The notes under the pieces: model-generated
The model's input: only the letters and a program-made list of their open reading frames with translations
The model's database searches: none
What the model was told of the DNA's origin: nothing
NCBI GenBank assembly: GCA_030604825.1
Contig: JAUVVB010000007.1
Span: 1-64,000, forward strand
Reading direction: 5' to 3'
DNA: 64,000 bases
Origin: Chloroflexota bacterium
GTDB lineage: Bacteria > Chloroflexota > Dehalococcoidia > E44-bin15
In this document: one piece after another, positions 18,243-27,181 of the stretch
Layout: the number at the start of each line of letters is the position of its first letter
How positions within the stretch are numbered: the first letter of the stretch is position 1
Translations under genes and position numbers: made by a program

Positions 18243-18328
18243 TGCCGAAGGCCGGGATCGAACCGACACGGGGGTCACCCCCCAACGGTTTTTGAGACCG
18301 TCGCGTCTACCTATTCCGCCACTTCGGC
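18243..18328 (-). tRNA. tRNA-Leu (CAA)
   Basis: GCCGAAGTGGCGGAATAGGTAGACGCGACGGTCTCAAAAACCGT.. long variable arm ..CTTCGGCA. Confidence 0.93.
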
Positions 18329-18602
18329 TTTTCCCCTTTAGGTTACCAGATAGCATAGCATACCGCCAGGTTCTCAGTCAAGGACGATTTCGCATCTGCG
18401 GTGCCATGCGGTGACAGGGATCCCCAGATAGAAGAAACTCTGAATGTGGCGCTTGGTAATAAGGCGAGGATCGATTACTTGGGCCCTGTTTTGTGCCATG
18501 CCATTTTGGGGAGCCCGCCCGGTACAGGTTGTTTAGCCTAGCTTTAACCTCTATCTATTTGCCCGGCTCATGCAGGTTGTCATGAGCTGAGTCTGCCTAT
18601 CT

Positions 18603-18681
<79 letters not shown>

Positions 18682-18780
18682 ACCATGGGCTATTTTACCA
18701 CCGAGGCTTGGCTTTGGCAATAGAAGGCGGTCTTGCCTCAGAAAGCCATTAGGGGTAAAATCGTATTTCAGAGGTAAGCA

Positions 18781-19035
18781 ATGCCCGTATATGAATATGA
18801 ATGCAGCGCCTGCCACTTCCACTTTGAAAGGAGACAGCACTTCAACGCGGAGCCGGTAGCCATCTGCCCCAAATGTCAGGGCAAGGCTCGCCGCGTCCTC
18901 CATTCGGTGCCCATCTTCTTCAGGGGAAGCGGCTTCTACTCCACGGACTACAGCAGGGGGGGTCAAAGCTCCTCATCCAAGAAAGAGAAGAAGCCCGCCG
19001 AGAAGGAGGGTAAAGATAACGCCTCCCAGGAGTAG
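18781..19035 (+). CDS. FmdB-family zinc-ribbon protein
   Basis: MPVYEYECSACHFHFERRQHF...CPKCQGKARRVL, low-complexity K/E tail. Confidence 0.88.
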   Translation: MPVYEYECSACHFHFERRQHFNAEPVAICPKCQGKARRVLHSVPIFFRGSGFYSTDYSRGGQSSSSKKEKKPAEKEGKDNASQE

Positions 19036-19040
19036 GGACC

Positions 19041-19208
19041 GTGCCTATCTATAAATACGAATGCAGCGCCTGCCGCTTCCGCTTTGAGGTAAAGGAGGGG
19101 TTTGACCAAGAACCGGTGGCTGCCTGCCCCAAGTGTAAGGGGAAGGCATACCGCCTGTTCACCCTGCCAGAGATCAGGGTAAAGGATAAATGGAAGAGCA
19201 GGGAGTAG
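19041..19208 (+). CDS. second, short FmdB-family zinc-ribbon protein (55 aa, GTG start; absent from ORF track)
   Basis: GTG start; PIYKYECSACRFRFEVKEGFDQEPVAACPKCKGKAYRLFTLPEIRVKDKWKSRE; tandem paralog of preceding ORF. Confidence 0.8.
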   Translation: MPIYKYECSACRFRFEVKEGFDQEPVAACPKCKGKAYRLFTLPEIRVKDKWKSRE

Positions 19209-19209
19209 G

Positions 19210-19659
19210 GTGAAGGCGCTACTGCAAAGGGTGAGCAAGGCTTCGGTGACCGTCGCCGATGAGGTTGTGGGCCAGATTGGCGGCGGTCTGGTGGTCTTCG
19301 TGGGCATATGCAGGGAGGATACGGAAAGGGATGCCCAATATCTGGCGGATAAAACGCTCAACCTGCGCATCTTCCCCGACAGCGAAGGCAGATTCAACCT
19401 CTCCGCATTGGAGACCCAGGCGGCACTGCTGGTGGTGAGCCAGTTCACCCTCCTCGCCGACACCCGAAAGGGGAGGCGCCCCAGCTTCACCGAGGCAGCA
19501 CCACCACAGCAGGCGGAAGCCCTCTTTGAGCAATTCCTGGAGTTCCTGCGCCAAAGCGGGCTGAGGGTGGAGAGCGGTCGCTTCCAGGAGCATATGCACG
19601 TGGAAATCCATAACGATGGACCGGTGACCATCCTCTTGGACAGCAGGGATAAATTTTGA
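19210..19659 (+). CDS. dtd: D-aminoacyl-tRNA deacylase
   Basis: MKALLQRVSKASVTV, LLVVSQFTLLADTRKGRRPSF, MHVEIHNDGPVTILLDS. Confidence 0.95.
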   Translation: MKALLQRVSKASVTVADEVVGQIGGGLVVFVGICREDTERDAQYLADKTLNLRIFPDSEGRFNLSALETQAALLVVSQFTLLADTRKGRRPSFTEAAPPQQAEALFEQFLEFLRQSGLRVESGRFQEHMHVEIHNDGPVTILLDSRDKF

Positions 19660-19666
19660 CCGCGCT

Positions 19667-19688
19667 TTATTGCAAAGGGTTGCAACAA
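19667..19688. promoter_or_regulatory. putative Fur-family operator upstream of the regulator gene
   Basis: TTATTGCAA-AGGG-TTGCAACAA, near-palindromic; core repeated upstream of cbiM. Confidence 0.55.
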
Positions 19689-19726
19689 TCAAAGCCGTGT
19701 GATATGATTTAAACAGGGCCGAGAGA

Positions 19727-20137
19727 ATGTCTTGTGTTCAAACCTTGCGGGAACTAGGTTATCGCATGACTCCCCAGCGTCAAGCGATCTTGGAGGCCGT
19801 TCATACCCATGATGACCACTTCAGCACGGAGGAGGTCCACGAGGAGGTGCGGGCCCGGTATCCCCAGGTTAATATCTCCACCGTCTACCGCACCCTAGAG
19901 CTGCTCAAGGAGCTGGGGCTGGTTACCCAAACCGATCTGGGCGAGGGAATACTTCGCTATCACCATATCGACAAAGGCCACCATCATCACCTCATCTGCG
20001 AGAATTGTGGTGCCATCATAGATGTGGATGAATCCGTGTTTTCGCCCCTGAAGAGGGAGTTGCTCCAGGATTACCAGTTCAAGGCCAACATGAGCCATTT
20101 TGCCATCTTCGGGCGCTGCGCCAAATGTCAAAGATGA
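19727..20137 (+). CDS. Fur-family transcriptional regulator
   Basis: LRELGYRMTPQRQAILEAV, NISTVYRTLELLKELGLV, KGHHHHLICENCGAIIDV, CAKCQ. Confidence 0.93.
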   Translation: MSCVQTLRELGYRMTPQRQAILEAVHTHDDHFSTEEVHEEVRARYPQVNISTVYRTLELLKELGLVTQTDLGEGILRYHHIDKGHHHHLICENCGAIIDVDESVFSPLKRELLQDYQFKANMSHFAIFGRCAKCQR

Positions 20138-20151
20138 TTTTTTTAACGGGG

Positions 20152-20173
20152 TTATTGCAATTAGTTGCATTTC
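20152..20173. promoter_or_regulatory. putative Fur-family operator upstream of cbiM
   Basis: TTATTGCAA-TTAG-TTGCATTTC; shares TTATTGCAA-N4-TTGCA with 19667-19688. Confidence 0.55.
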
Positions 20174-20201
20174 TGCCAGCTTTAAGGGGAGGGAGGCCTA
20201 G

Positions 20202-20840
20202 ATGCACATCCCAGATGGCTTTCTGAACATCGCCACGGTCGGAACCACTTACGCTGTCTCCGCTGGCGGCGTTGGCTATGGGCTCAGGAAGGCGAGGAGC
20301 AAGCTGATGGAAAAGCAGGTGCCCATGATGGGCATAATGGCGGCCTTTATCTTCGCCGCCCAGATGCTCAACTTCCCCATAATTGGGGGCACCTCAGGGC
20401 ACCTCATTGGCGCTGCCCTGGCGGCGATACTGCTAGGACCGGGGTCCGCGGTGCTGATAATGGCCTGCATCCTCATTGCCCAGTGCTTGATCTTTCAGGA
20501 TGGTGGGCTGCTCGCCCTGGGCGCCAATGTGCTAAACATGGGCATCATTGCCAGCTTCGCTGGCTATTATCTCTACCTGGGCACCACCAGAATTTTGGGA
20601 GAGGAAAGGCGAGGAAGGCTTTTTGGTGGCTTTATCGCTGCCTGGGGTTCCGTTTTCCTGGCCTCCATCGCCTGCGCTATAGAGCTGGCAGTCTCAGGCA
20701 CGGTGCCCATCCGAGTAGCGCTACCGGCGATGGCCGGCTGGCACGCCCTCATTGGCATCGGCGAAGGGGCGATCACGGTGGCGGTGCTCAGCTTCGTGAT
20801 GGCCACCAGAAGCGACCTGCTGGAGCTTAGGAAAGTTTGA
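20202..20840 (+). CDS. cbiM: CbiM-like energy-coupling-factor transport component
   Basis: MHIPDGFLN start, PMMGIMAAFIFAAQMLNFPI, GTSGHLIGAALAAILLGP. Confidence 0.93.
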   Translation: MHIPDGFLNIATVGTTYAVSAGGVGYGLRKARSKLMEKQVPMMGIMAAFIFAAQMLNFPIIGGTSGHLIGAALAAILLGPGSAVLIMACILIAQCLIFQDGGLLALGANVLNMGIIASFAGYYLYLGTTRILGEERRGRLFGGFIAAWGSVFLASIACAIELAVSGTVPIRVALPAMAGWHALIGIGEGAITVAVLSFVMATRSDLLELRKV

Positions 20841-20850
20841 GGAGGAAAGA

Positions 20851-21141
20851 ATGAGGCTCAAGTGGTGGCATATTGGCCTGCTTCTGTGTTTAGGGGTGGC
20901 TCTCATCTCCCCGCTGGCCTCCGGCTTCCCCGATGGGCTGGAGAAGGTTGCCGAAGATAAGGGCTTTATCGAAACGGCCCTGGAGGCCCCCTATCAGCTT
21001 ATTGCCGACTATGTCTTCCCCGGCATAGGGAGCGAAGCGCTGGCGACAATAATAGCTGGGATAATTGGCACCCTTGTGCTCTTCGGCGTGGCATATGGCA
21101 TAGCCCGATTGCTCACGCTGCGGAGGCGAGAGGTAGACTGA
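20851..21141 (+). CDS. PDGLE-domain protein (CbiN-like)
   Basis: ISPLASGFPDGLEKVAEDKGF with TM helices, between cbiM and cbiQ. Confidence 0.88.
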   Translation: MRLKWWHIGLLLCLGVALISPLASGFPDGLEKVAEDKGFIETALEAPYQLIADYVFPGIGSEALATIIAGIIGTLVLFGVAYGIARLLTLRRREVD

Positions 21142-21151
21142 CAGGAGTGCA

Positions 21152-21937
21152 GTGAAACACGGCTTTCTTGACCAGTATAGCGACCTGGATAGCCTCATTC
21201 ATAGGCTTGATCCGCGGACCAAGGCCATCACCACCCTGGCCTTCATCCTGGCGTTGGTGCTCACCCCACCCACCAGATGGTATGCCTTTGCCCTATATTT
21301 CGCCCTCATCGCCCTGGTGGTCCTCCTCTCCAGGCTTCCACCGCTCTATGTTTTGAAGCGGTCTTTGGTGGTGGTGCCCTTCGTTTTAGTGATCGCCATC
21401 TTCATCCCCTTCTTCAAGCAGGGTGAGGTGGCTGGCAGCTACAATATCTGGCTGTGGCAGGTGAACGTCACCTATAGTGGCTTGATCGTCCTGTGGAACG
21501 TCACCATCAAGGCCTGGCTCTCGGTGATGAGCATGATCGTACTCTCGTCAACGACGAAATTCTCCGAGCTTCTCAAGGGGCTGGAAAGGCTGCGCCTGCC
21601 CCTGGTGATGGTGATGATCCTGTCTTTCATGTACCGCTATATGTTCGTTGTGGTTGATGAGGCATTGCGAATGAAGCGGGCACGGGACAGCCGTAACTTC
21701 GGCGGCAAGCACATCTGGCAGTTAAAGACCGTGGGCAACATGATCGGCGCCCTTTTCCTGCGCAGTTACGAGCGGGGGGAAAGGGTCTATGCCGCCATGG
21801 TGGCGCGAGGCTTTGATGGCAATCCCCGGACGCTTTCCCACCTCCGCTTCCAAATGCTGGATCTGTATTTCACCGCCTGCTTCCTCACCAGCTTGGCCAT
21901 GATCGGCACCACCATTCTTTTAGGCTGGGGGGCGTAA
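21152..21937 (+). CDS. cbiQ: CbiQ/EcfT transmembrane component
   Basis: LDPRTKAITTLAFILAL, MVARGFDGNPRTLSH, TM helices. Confidence 0.92.
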   Translation: MKHGFLDQYSDLDSLIHRLDPRTKAITTLAFILALVLTPPTRWYAFALYFALIALVVLLSRLPPLYVLKRSLVVVPFVLVIAIFIPFFKQGEVAGSYNIWLWQVNVTYSGLIVLWNVTIKAWLSVMSMIVLSSTTKFSELLKGLERLRLPLVMVMILSFMYRYMFVVVDEALRMKRARDSRNFGGKHIWQLKTVGNMIGALFLRSYERGERVYAAMVARGFDGNPRTLSHLRFQMLDLYFTACFLTSLAMIGTTILLGWGA

Positions 21938-21938
21938 T

Positions 21939-22676
21939 TTGGAAAAGGCCATACAGATCGAAAACCTATCCTATAGCTACCCCGATGGCCAGCAGGCGTT
22001 GAAGGATATAAACCTCTCCATAGAGGTCGGTGAGACGGTGGCGCTGGTTGGACCCAACGGGGCGGGAAAGTCCACCCTGCTGCTTCACCTTAACGGCATC
22101 CTGAGGAGCGATGGAACGGTGACGGTGCTGGGCGTCCCCCTGGATAATAAGAGCCTCAAGTGGGTGAGGAGCAAGGTAGGTCTGATATTCCAGGACCCCG
22201 AGGACCAGCTCTTTTCCCCCACCGTTTTTGACGATGTTGCCTTCGGTCCCATCAACATGGGATGTTCCCAGGATGAGGTGAGAAGGCGGGTAAGCGAGGC
22301 CCTGGAGGGGGTGGGAATGGAGGGCTATGAGAAGCGTTCCCCCCACCACCTCAGCATTGGGGAGAAGAAGCGCATCGCCATCGCCACCATCCTCTCCATG
22401 GAGCCGGAAATACTGGTCATCGATGAGCCCACCGCCAACCTCGACCCCCGCGCCAAAGGGGAACTCATCGAGCTGCTTCAGCAGCTTCCCATGACCAAGA
22501 TAGTTGCCTCCCACGACCTGGAGGCGGTTAAGGCCCTCTGCCAGCGCACTGTCATCCTCGATGAGGGACAGGTGGTAGCTGACGATTCCACTCAGAGCAT
22601 TATGTCAAATAATCCCCTGCTGGAGGGGCACGGACTGGCCCCAAGAAGTGGATCAAGCCTCAAGCTCAAGGCTTAG
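21939..22676 (+). CDS. cbiO: CbiO-like ABC transporter ATPase
   Basis: Walker [47 protein letters not shown] start. Confidence 0.94.
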   Translation: MEKAIQIENLSYSYPDGQQALKDINLSIEVGETVALVGPNGAGKSTLLLHLNGILRSDGTVTVLGVPLDNKSLKWVRSKVGLIFQDPEDQLFSPTVFDDVAFGPINMGCSQDEVRRRVSEALEGVGMEGYEKRSPHHLSIGEKKRIAIATILSMEPEILVIDEPTANLDPRAKGELIELLQQLPMTKIVASHDLEAVKALCQRTVILDEGQVVADDSTQSIMSNNPLLEGHGLAPRSGSSLKLKA

Positions 22677-23510
22677 ATCCAGGGACCTTGCCGAATGGGT
22701 GAGCGCTCCCACGGAGATGAGGTCAACCCCCGTCTCGGCCACCTGACGCACATTGCCCAAGGTGATGCCGCCGGAGGCCTCGATCAAGGCACGCCCCTTG
22801 GCTATCTCAACCACCTGGCGCATATCCTCGAGGGACATGTTGTCCAGAAGAAGGGCGTCAGCACCGGCCTCCAGGGCCTCTTCGGCCTCACTAACGCTAC
22901 CCACTTCGACCTCTACCTTAAGGGTGGAACTCTGGCGTGCCCTCTGGATCGCATCCTTAACCCCCAGGCCGAAAAAACGAAGCGCCGCCAGATGATTGTC
23001 CTTGATCAGGATGCCATCGCCGAGGTGCTGGCGATGGCTTTTGCCCCCTCCCACCCGCACCGCATACTTCTCCAGAAGCCGTATCCCCGGGGTTGTCTTT
23101 CGGGTATCGGTGATGAAGGCTTTTAGCCCCTTTACCGCCTCCACGTAGCGCGCCGTCTCCGAGGCGATGCCGCTGAGCCGGCCCAAAAAGTTGAGGGCCA
23201 CTCGCTCCCCCTTCAGCATGCTCGCCACCTTGCCCTCAATGACAGCCACCACATCCTCTTTTCGAACTTTAGCGCCATCTTGAATCAGAGCTTCAAACCG
23301 TATCGAGGGGTCAACATGTAGAAAGACTTCTTTGGCCACCTCCACCCCACACACCACCCCCTGCTCGCTGGCGATGATGGATGCCCTGCCCTGCTGCTCA
23401 GTGGGGATGAGCGCCTCGGTGGTGGCATCGCCGAAGGAGAGGTCCTCGGCCAGGGCCTTTTCGATGACCTGCTCAACCTTTTTCCAAGAATTAGCTAAGA
23501 TTTCATCCAT
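22653..23510 (-). CDS. nadC: nicotinate-nucleotide pyrophosphorylase (carboxylating)
   Basis: LNFLGRLSGIASETARYV, DTRKTTPGIRLLEKYAVRVGGGKSHR, LLDNMS. Confidence 0.95.
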   Translation of the reverse strand: MDEILANSWKKVEQVIEKALAEDLSFGDATTEALIPTEQQGRASIIASEQGVVCGVEVAKEVFLHVDPSIRFEALIQDGAKVRKEDVVAVIEGKVASMLKGERVALNFLGRLSGIASETARYVEAVKGLKAFITDTRKTTPGIRLLEKYAVRVGGGKSHRQHLGDGILIKDNHLAALRFFGLGVKDAIQRARQSSTLKVEVEVGSVSEAEEALEAGADALLLDNMSLEDMRQVVEIAKGRALIEASGGITLGNVRQVAETGVDLISVGALTHSARSLDLSLELEA

Positions 23511-23531
23511 AGGCCTACACTCTCAAACGGC

Positions 23532-23981
23532 TCAATCAAGGTCAAGCGGACTCTGACAGTTGCGGCACCTTCTTACCCCCCTGAATACCGCATAACCACA
23601 GTGAGGGCAGTGATAGCGTTTTTCCTCTTCTTCCATCCACCTCTCAGTTCCAAGTTCCCTCCAAGTTGGTATAGCACGTAGTATCACCTTCTTCCCAACA
23701 GGAAGCGGGAAATCCTCAACGAATTTGCAGGGAAAATCATCGCATTTATGGCACCCTTCGATACCTTTCTCAATTGTGCAAGACCTGACGGGACAGGTCT
23801 GACAGTATACGAATAGTTCATCGGAGAGACATCCCTGACACTTAATCTCGTCTACAGTTACACCGTAGACGCCGGTTAATCTCTCTTTAAACTTGGTGTT
23901 GTTATCCCTGTGGGCAATAAGAACAGCACAAACACCGCAGTATAGACCACAAGGTGCCGCCAGTTTCTTCTTATTTTCCAT
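23532..23981 (-). CDS. DUF3795-like Cys-rich protein with C-terminal zinc ribbon
   Basis: CGLYCGVCAVL..CQGCLSD..CQTCPVRSCTIEKGIEGCHKCDDFPC..CPHCGYAVFRGVRRCRNC. Confidence 0.8.
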   Translation of the reverse strand: MENKKKLAAPCGLYCGVCAVLIAHRDNNTKFKERLTGVYGVTVDEIKCQGCLSDELFVYCQTCPVRSCTIEKGIEGCHKCDDFPCKFVEDFPLPVGKKVILRAIPTWRELGTERWMEEEEKRYHCPHCGYAVFRGVRRCRNCQSPLDLD

Positions 23982-23998
23982 TCTCTCCTCACCGGATC

Positions 23999-24160
23999 TT
24001 AACGAACCGCCTTCCTGAAAACGATGTGGCGCTGCCAGGCAGGGGATGGCTCGGGGAAATCGGAGCGAAAGTGAGCGCCGCGGCTCTCCTCCCGGATGAG
24101 CGCCGCCTCCGCCATCAACAGCGCTCTTGGATTACGTTCTATAATCGTTCTCCAATTTCG
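23999..24160 (-). pseudogene. truncated duplicate of nadB 3' end
   Basis: LLMAEAALIREESRGAHFRSDFPEPSPAWQRHIVFRKAVR*; 24040-24119 identical to 24755-24834 inside intact nadB. Confidence 0.8.
24040..24119. repeat. 80-bp direct repeat copy 1 (nadB 3' region)
   Basis: Identical by eye to 24755-24834 (offset 715 bp). Confidence 0.92.
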
Positions 24161-24172
24161 TGGTGTTGATAC

Positions 24173-24634
24173 CTAACGGCGTTTGAGCTCCTTGATAACC
24201 TGGCCGCTGACCTTCCTGGCTGTCGCTTTTGCGCAAATCTCTAAAAGTTCCTCACTTCTGCCACCGAAGATCGCCCAGCGTTGACTCGCCTTCGCATAGA
24301 GATCAGTCATCTTGTTACTGCCTTGCAAAAGTTCCCCCTGAACTTCGACGGTGGCCTTACCTGCCAAAAAGGTTAGCATATATCGCAATAATCTACTGCC
24401 TTCGTCTATCTGCCTAAACTGACCTCGAATCACCAGGTCTTCTGGCCCTATGCTTACACCCGCTGGCTGAATAGATAGACCCTCCTTGGCCAAATATTTG
24501 GAAAGTCCTTCTTGGAAGGCGGTTGTGACGAAAGTGGTGTCAAAGCTGGCCTTAATCTCGGCTGCTGCCGTGGAAAACGGTTCAACGATGCACCTTTTGC
24601 CCTTGATCTCCATCACTTTCGCTCCTTCCTGCAT
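24173..24634 (-). CDS. hypothetical protein (DUF4410-like)
   Basis: Complete ORF between nadB and the nadB remnant; beta-rich-looking protein. Confidence 0.6.
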   Translation of the reverse strand: MQEGAKVMEIKGKRCIVEPFSTAAAEIKASFDTTFVTTAFQEGLSKYLAKEGLSIQPAGVSIGPEDLVIRGQFRQIDEGSRLLRYMLTFLAGKATVEVQGELLQGSNKMTDLYAKASQRWAIFGGRSEELLEICAKATARKVSGQVIKELKRR

Positions 24635-24716
24635 TTTGCCATAATGGCATACAGCTATTCACATACGGCGAACTTGGTACATACCCCTAAAACTATAGGC
24701 TCAAACCTTGCGAGCG

Positions 24717-26264
24717 TCAACCCGTCTTCCTGAAGACGACGTGCTTGAGCCAATCAGGGGATGGCTCGGGGAAATCGGAGCGAAAGTGAGCGCCGCGGCT
24801 CTCCTCCCGGATGAGCGCCGCCTCCGCCATCAACCGACCCGTCAGAATCATGTTATCAAGCTCATAGGAGGGGCGATCGGAGGGCTTGTCTGCGCTCTTC
24901 TGCCATGAGGCGAGGATGGATGCCGCCTTCTCCAGCCCCTCACCAGAGCGCACCATCCCCACCTCGTCCCACATCAGGGATTGCAGTGCCAGCAGGCTTA
25001 ACGGAGGGACAGACCCAGAAGATTCCCTTTCGGGGAGCGAAAAGTAGTCCCCCGCGCTTGGCTGGCGCGCCAGCTCGCTGGGCTTAACCCCTTCCCCGGT
25101 TCTCTGGAGGATCCTCTTGGCAAAGACCACCACCTCCAGAAGGGAATTGGAGGCCAATCGATTTGCACCGTGCACCCCGGTGCACGCCGTCTCCCCAGCA
25201 GCGAACAGCCCGGCGATGTTGCTCTCCCCCCAGGCATTGGTCTTCACCCCGCCCATCATGTAGTGGGCGGCAGGCGCTACCGGGATGAGGGCCTTGGTGA
25301 TATTAAGCCCGTGATCCAGGCAGAATCGGTATATCTGGGGGAAGCGGGCGGATATTTTATGGCGGGGGAGGTGGGTGGCATCGAGGAAAACGCGGTCGCT
25401 CCCCGCCTTCCTCATCTCGGCAAGTATGCTGCGGGCAACGATGTCCCGAGACGCCAGGTCGCCCTCGGGTGAATAGTCAAACATGAACTTATGCCCATCC
25501 ACATTGCGCAGTATCGCCCCTTCACCCCTTACCGCCTCTGAGATGAGGAATGGGATGACTCCGGGGAGACGCAGCGCCGTGGGATGAAACTGGAAGAACT
25601 CCATATCGGTGATCTCCGCCCCAGCACGGTAGGCCAGGGCGATGCCATCGCCGGTGGCTATATCGGGGTTGGTGGTGGACTTGAAAAGGCGTCCCGAACC
25701 ACCGGTGGCCAGGATGACGAATTTGCAGCCAAACTCCTCCAGGCTGCCGGTGGCGCAGTCCAGCGCCCTCACCCCTTTCACCACGCCATCCTCAACGATG
25801 ATCTCGGTTGCCAGGAAGTGCTCCAGGATGGCAATCTTGGCCAGGCTCGCCATCCGGCTCAGGGTAACCTCGATGTGCTCGCCGGTAGCATCGCCCCCGG
25901 CGTGCAGGATGCGGGGACCGCTATGGGCTGCCTCCCTGGTGAGGGCCACCTCGCCATTGAGGGTATCAAAGGGGACCCCGAAATTGACCAGATCGGTGAT
26001 GCGGTCGGGAGCCTCCTCAACCAGGATGCGCACCGCCTCAGGATCACAAAGGCCAGCCCCAGCGGCTATGGTGTCCCGGTAATGCAGCTCGGCGGAATCC
26101 CCCACCCCTATGGCGGCGGCAATCCCTCCCTGGGCATACTTGGTGTTGCATTCGTCGATGCTCCCCTTGGTCAGGATGAGCACGCTCCCCTGCTCCCGCG
26201 CCAGAAGGGAGGTATAAAGCCCGGCGATGCCGCTGCCAACTATGATGTAGTCATACTGGTTCAT
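24717..26264 (-). CDS. nadB: L-aspartate oxidase
   Basis: VGSGIAGLYTSLLAREQG, KYAQGGIAAAIG, ESRGAHFRSDFPEPSPDW. Confidence 0.95.
   Translation of the reverse strand: MNQYDYIIVGSGIAGLYTSLLAREQGSVLILTKGSIDECNTKYAQGGIAAAIGVGDSAELHYRDTIAAGAGLCDPEAVRILVEEAPDRITDLVNFGVPFDTLNGEVALTREAAHSGPRILHAGGDATGEHIEVTLSRMASLAKIAILEHFLATEIIVEDGVVKGVRALDCATGSLEEFGCKFVILATGGSGRLFKSTTNPDIATGDGIALAYRAGAEITDMEFFQFHPTALRLPGVIPFLISEAVRGEGAILRNVDGHKFMFDYSPEGDLASRDIVARSILAEMRKAGSDRVFLDATHLPRHKISARFPQIYRFCLDHGLNITKALIPVAPAAHYMMGGVKTNAWGESNIAGLFAAGETACTGVHGANRLASNSLLEVVVFAKRILQRTGEGVKPSELARQPSAGDYFSLPERESSGSVPPLSLLALQSLMWDEVGMVRSGEGLEKAASILASWQKSADKPSDRPSYELDNMILTGRLMAEAALIREESRGAHFRSDFPEPSPDWLKHVVFRKTG
24755..24834. repeat. 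80-bp direct repeat copy 2 (inside nadB)
   Basis: Identical to 24040-24119. Confidence 0.92.
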
Positions 26265-26272
26265 CTCGATAC

Positions 26273-27181
26273 CTAGCTTACCCCGATCATGCCATCGAGG
26301 GCAAGCTTTGCCCTGACCCTTACTTCCTCAGCCACCTGAACCACGTTTCGCCGCTCCTCCATGGTCTTCAGCACGCTCTCGAGCGTGGTCTTCTTCATAT
26401 CATGACAGATCAGGCTGCTGGAGAGCAGATGAAAGCCCTTCTCCGCATTCTCCAGGCGCATGCGATGAAGGATTCCCCCCTCGGTGCCTACCAGGAAGCC
26501 CTGGGCATTGTTTGCTTTGACATAGCGAATCATCTGCGAGGTGCTAAGGGCGGCGTCCGCCCCGGCGATGACCTCAGCGGTGCACTCAGGGTGAACGATG
26601 ACCGAGGCATCAGGGTGGAGCTCCTTGCCAAGCTTGATATGCTGCGGCTTAAGGCGCCGGTGAACATAGCAAAAGCCGGGATAGAGGATGATTCGCTTTT
26701 CGGTTTTGGTGGACACATAGTGCCCCAGATGGTGGTCGGGGATGAACAGGATTTCATCCTGTGGCAGGGACTCCACCACCTGGAGGGCATTGGCTGAGGT
26801 GCAGCAGACATCGCTCTGGGCCTTCACCGTCGCCGTGGAGTTCACATAGCACACCACGGCGGCCCGGGAATACCTTTCCTTCCACTCCCTGAGGTCATCG
26901 GCATCGATCATGTCCGCCAGAGGGCAGCCCGCCTCCTCGGCGAGGAGCACGGTGCGCTCCGGGTTGAGGATAGCGGCGCTCTCCGCCATGAAGCGGACGC
27001 CACAGAAGACGATGACATCGGCATCCACCTCGGTGCACTGGCGGGCCAGCTCCAGGGAATCGCCCACGAAGTCGGCGATGTCCTGCACCTCGGGGCGCTG
27101 GTAGTTGTGGGCCACGATCACCGCATTGAGCGAATTTTTGAGCTCGAGGATCCTTTCTTTAAGTTCATCCGCCGTTTTCAT
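26273..27181 (-). CDS. nadA: quinolinate synthase A
   Basis: VIVAHNYQRPEVQDIADFVGDSLELA, YVNSTATVKAQSDVCCTSANA, VHPECTAEV. Confidence 0.96.
   Translation of the reverse strand: MKTADELKERILELKNSLNAVIVAHNYQRPEVQDIADFVGDSLELARQCTEVDADVIVFCGVRFMAESAAILNPERTVLLAEEAGCPLADMIDADDLREWKERYSRAAVVCYVNSTATVKAQSDVCCTSANALQVVESLPQDEILFIPDHHLGHYVSTKTEKRIILYPGFCYVHRRLKPQHIKLGKELHPDASVIVHPECTAEVIAGADAALSTSQMIRYVKANNAQGFLVGTEGGILHRMRLENAEKGFHLLSSSLICHDMKKTTLESVLKTMEERRNVVQVAEEVRVRAKLALDGMIGVS

Noticed and set aside
14657-18550. Repeated 15-mer gcctagctttaacct at ~14.66 kb and ~18.54 kb
   Set aside because: Only two short copies with no structure around them; insufficient to call a repeat family without a genome-wide count.
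25584-26276. 230-aa plus-strand ORF
   Set aside because: Antisense to nadB, which is well supported.
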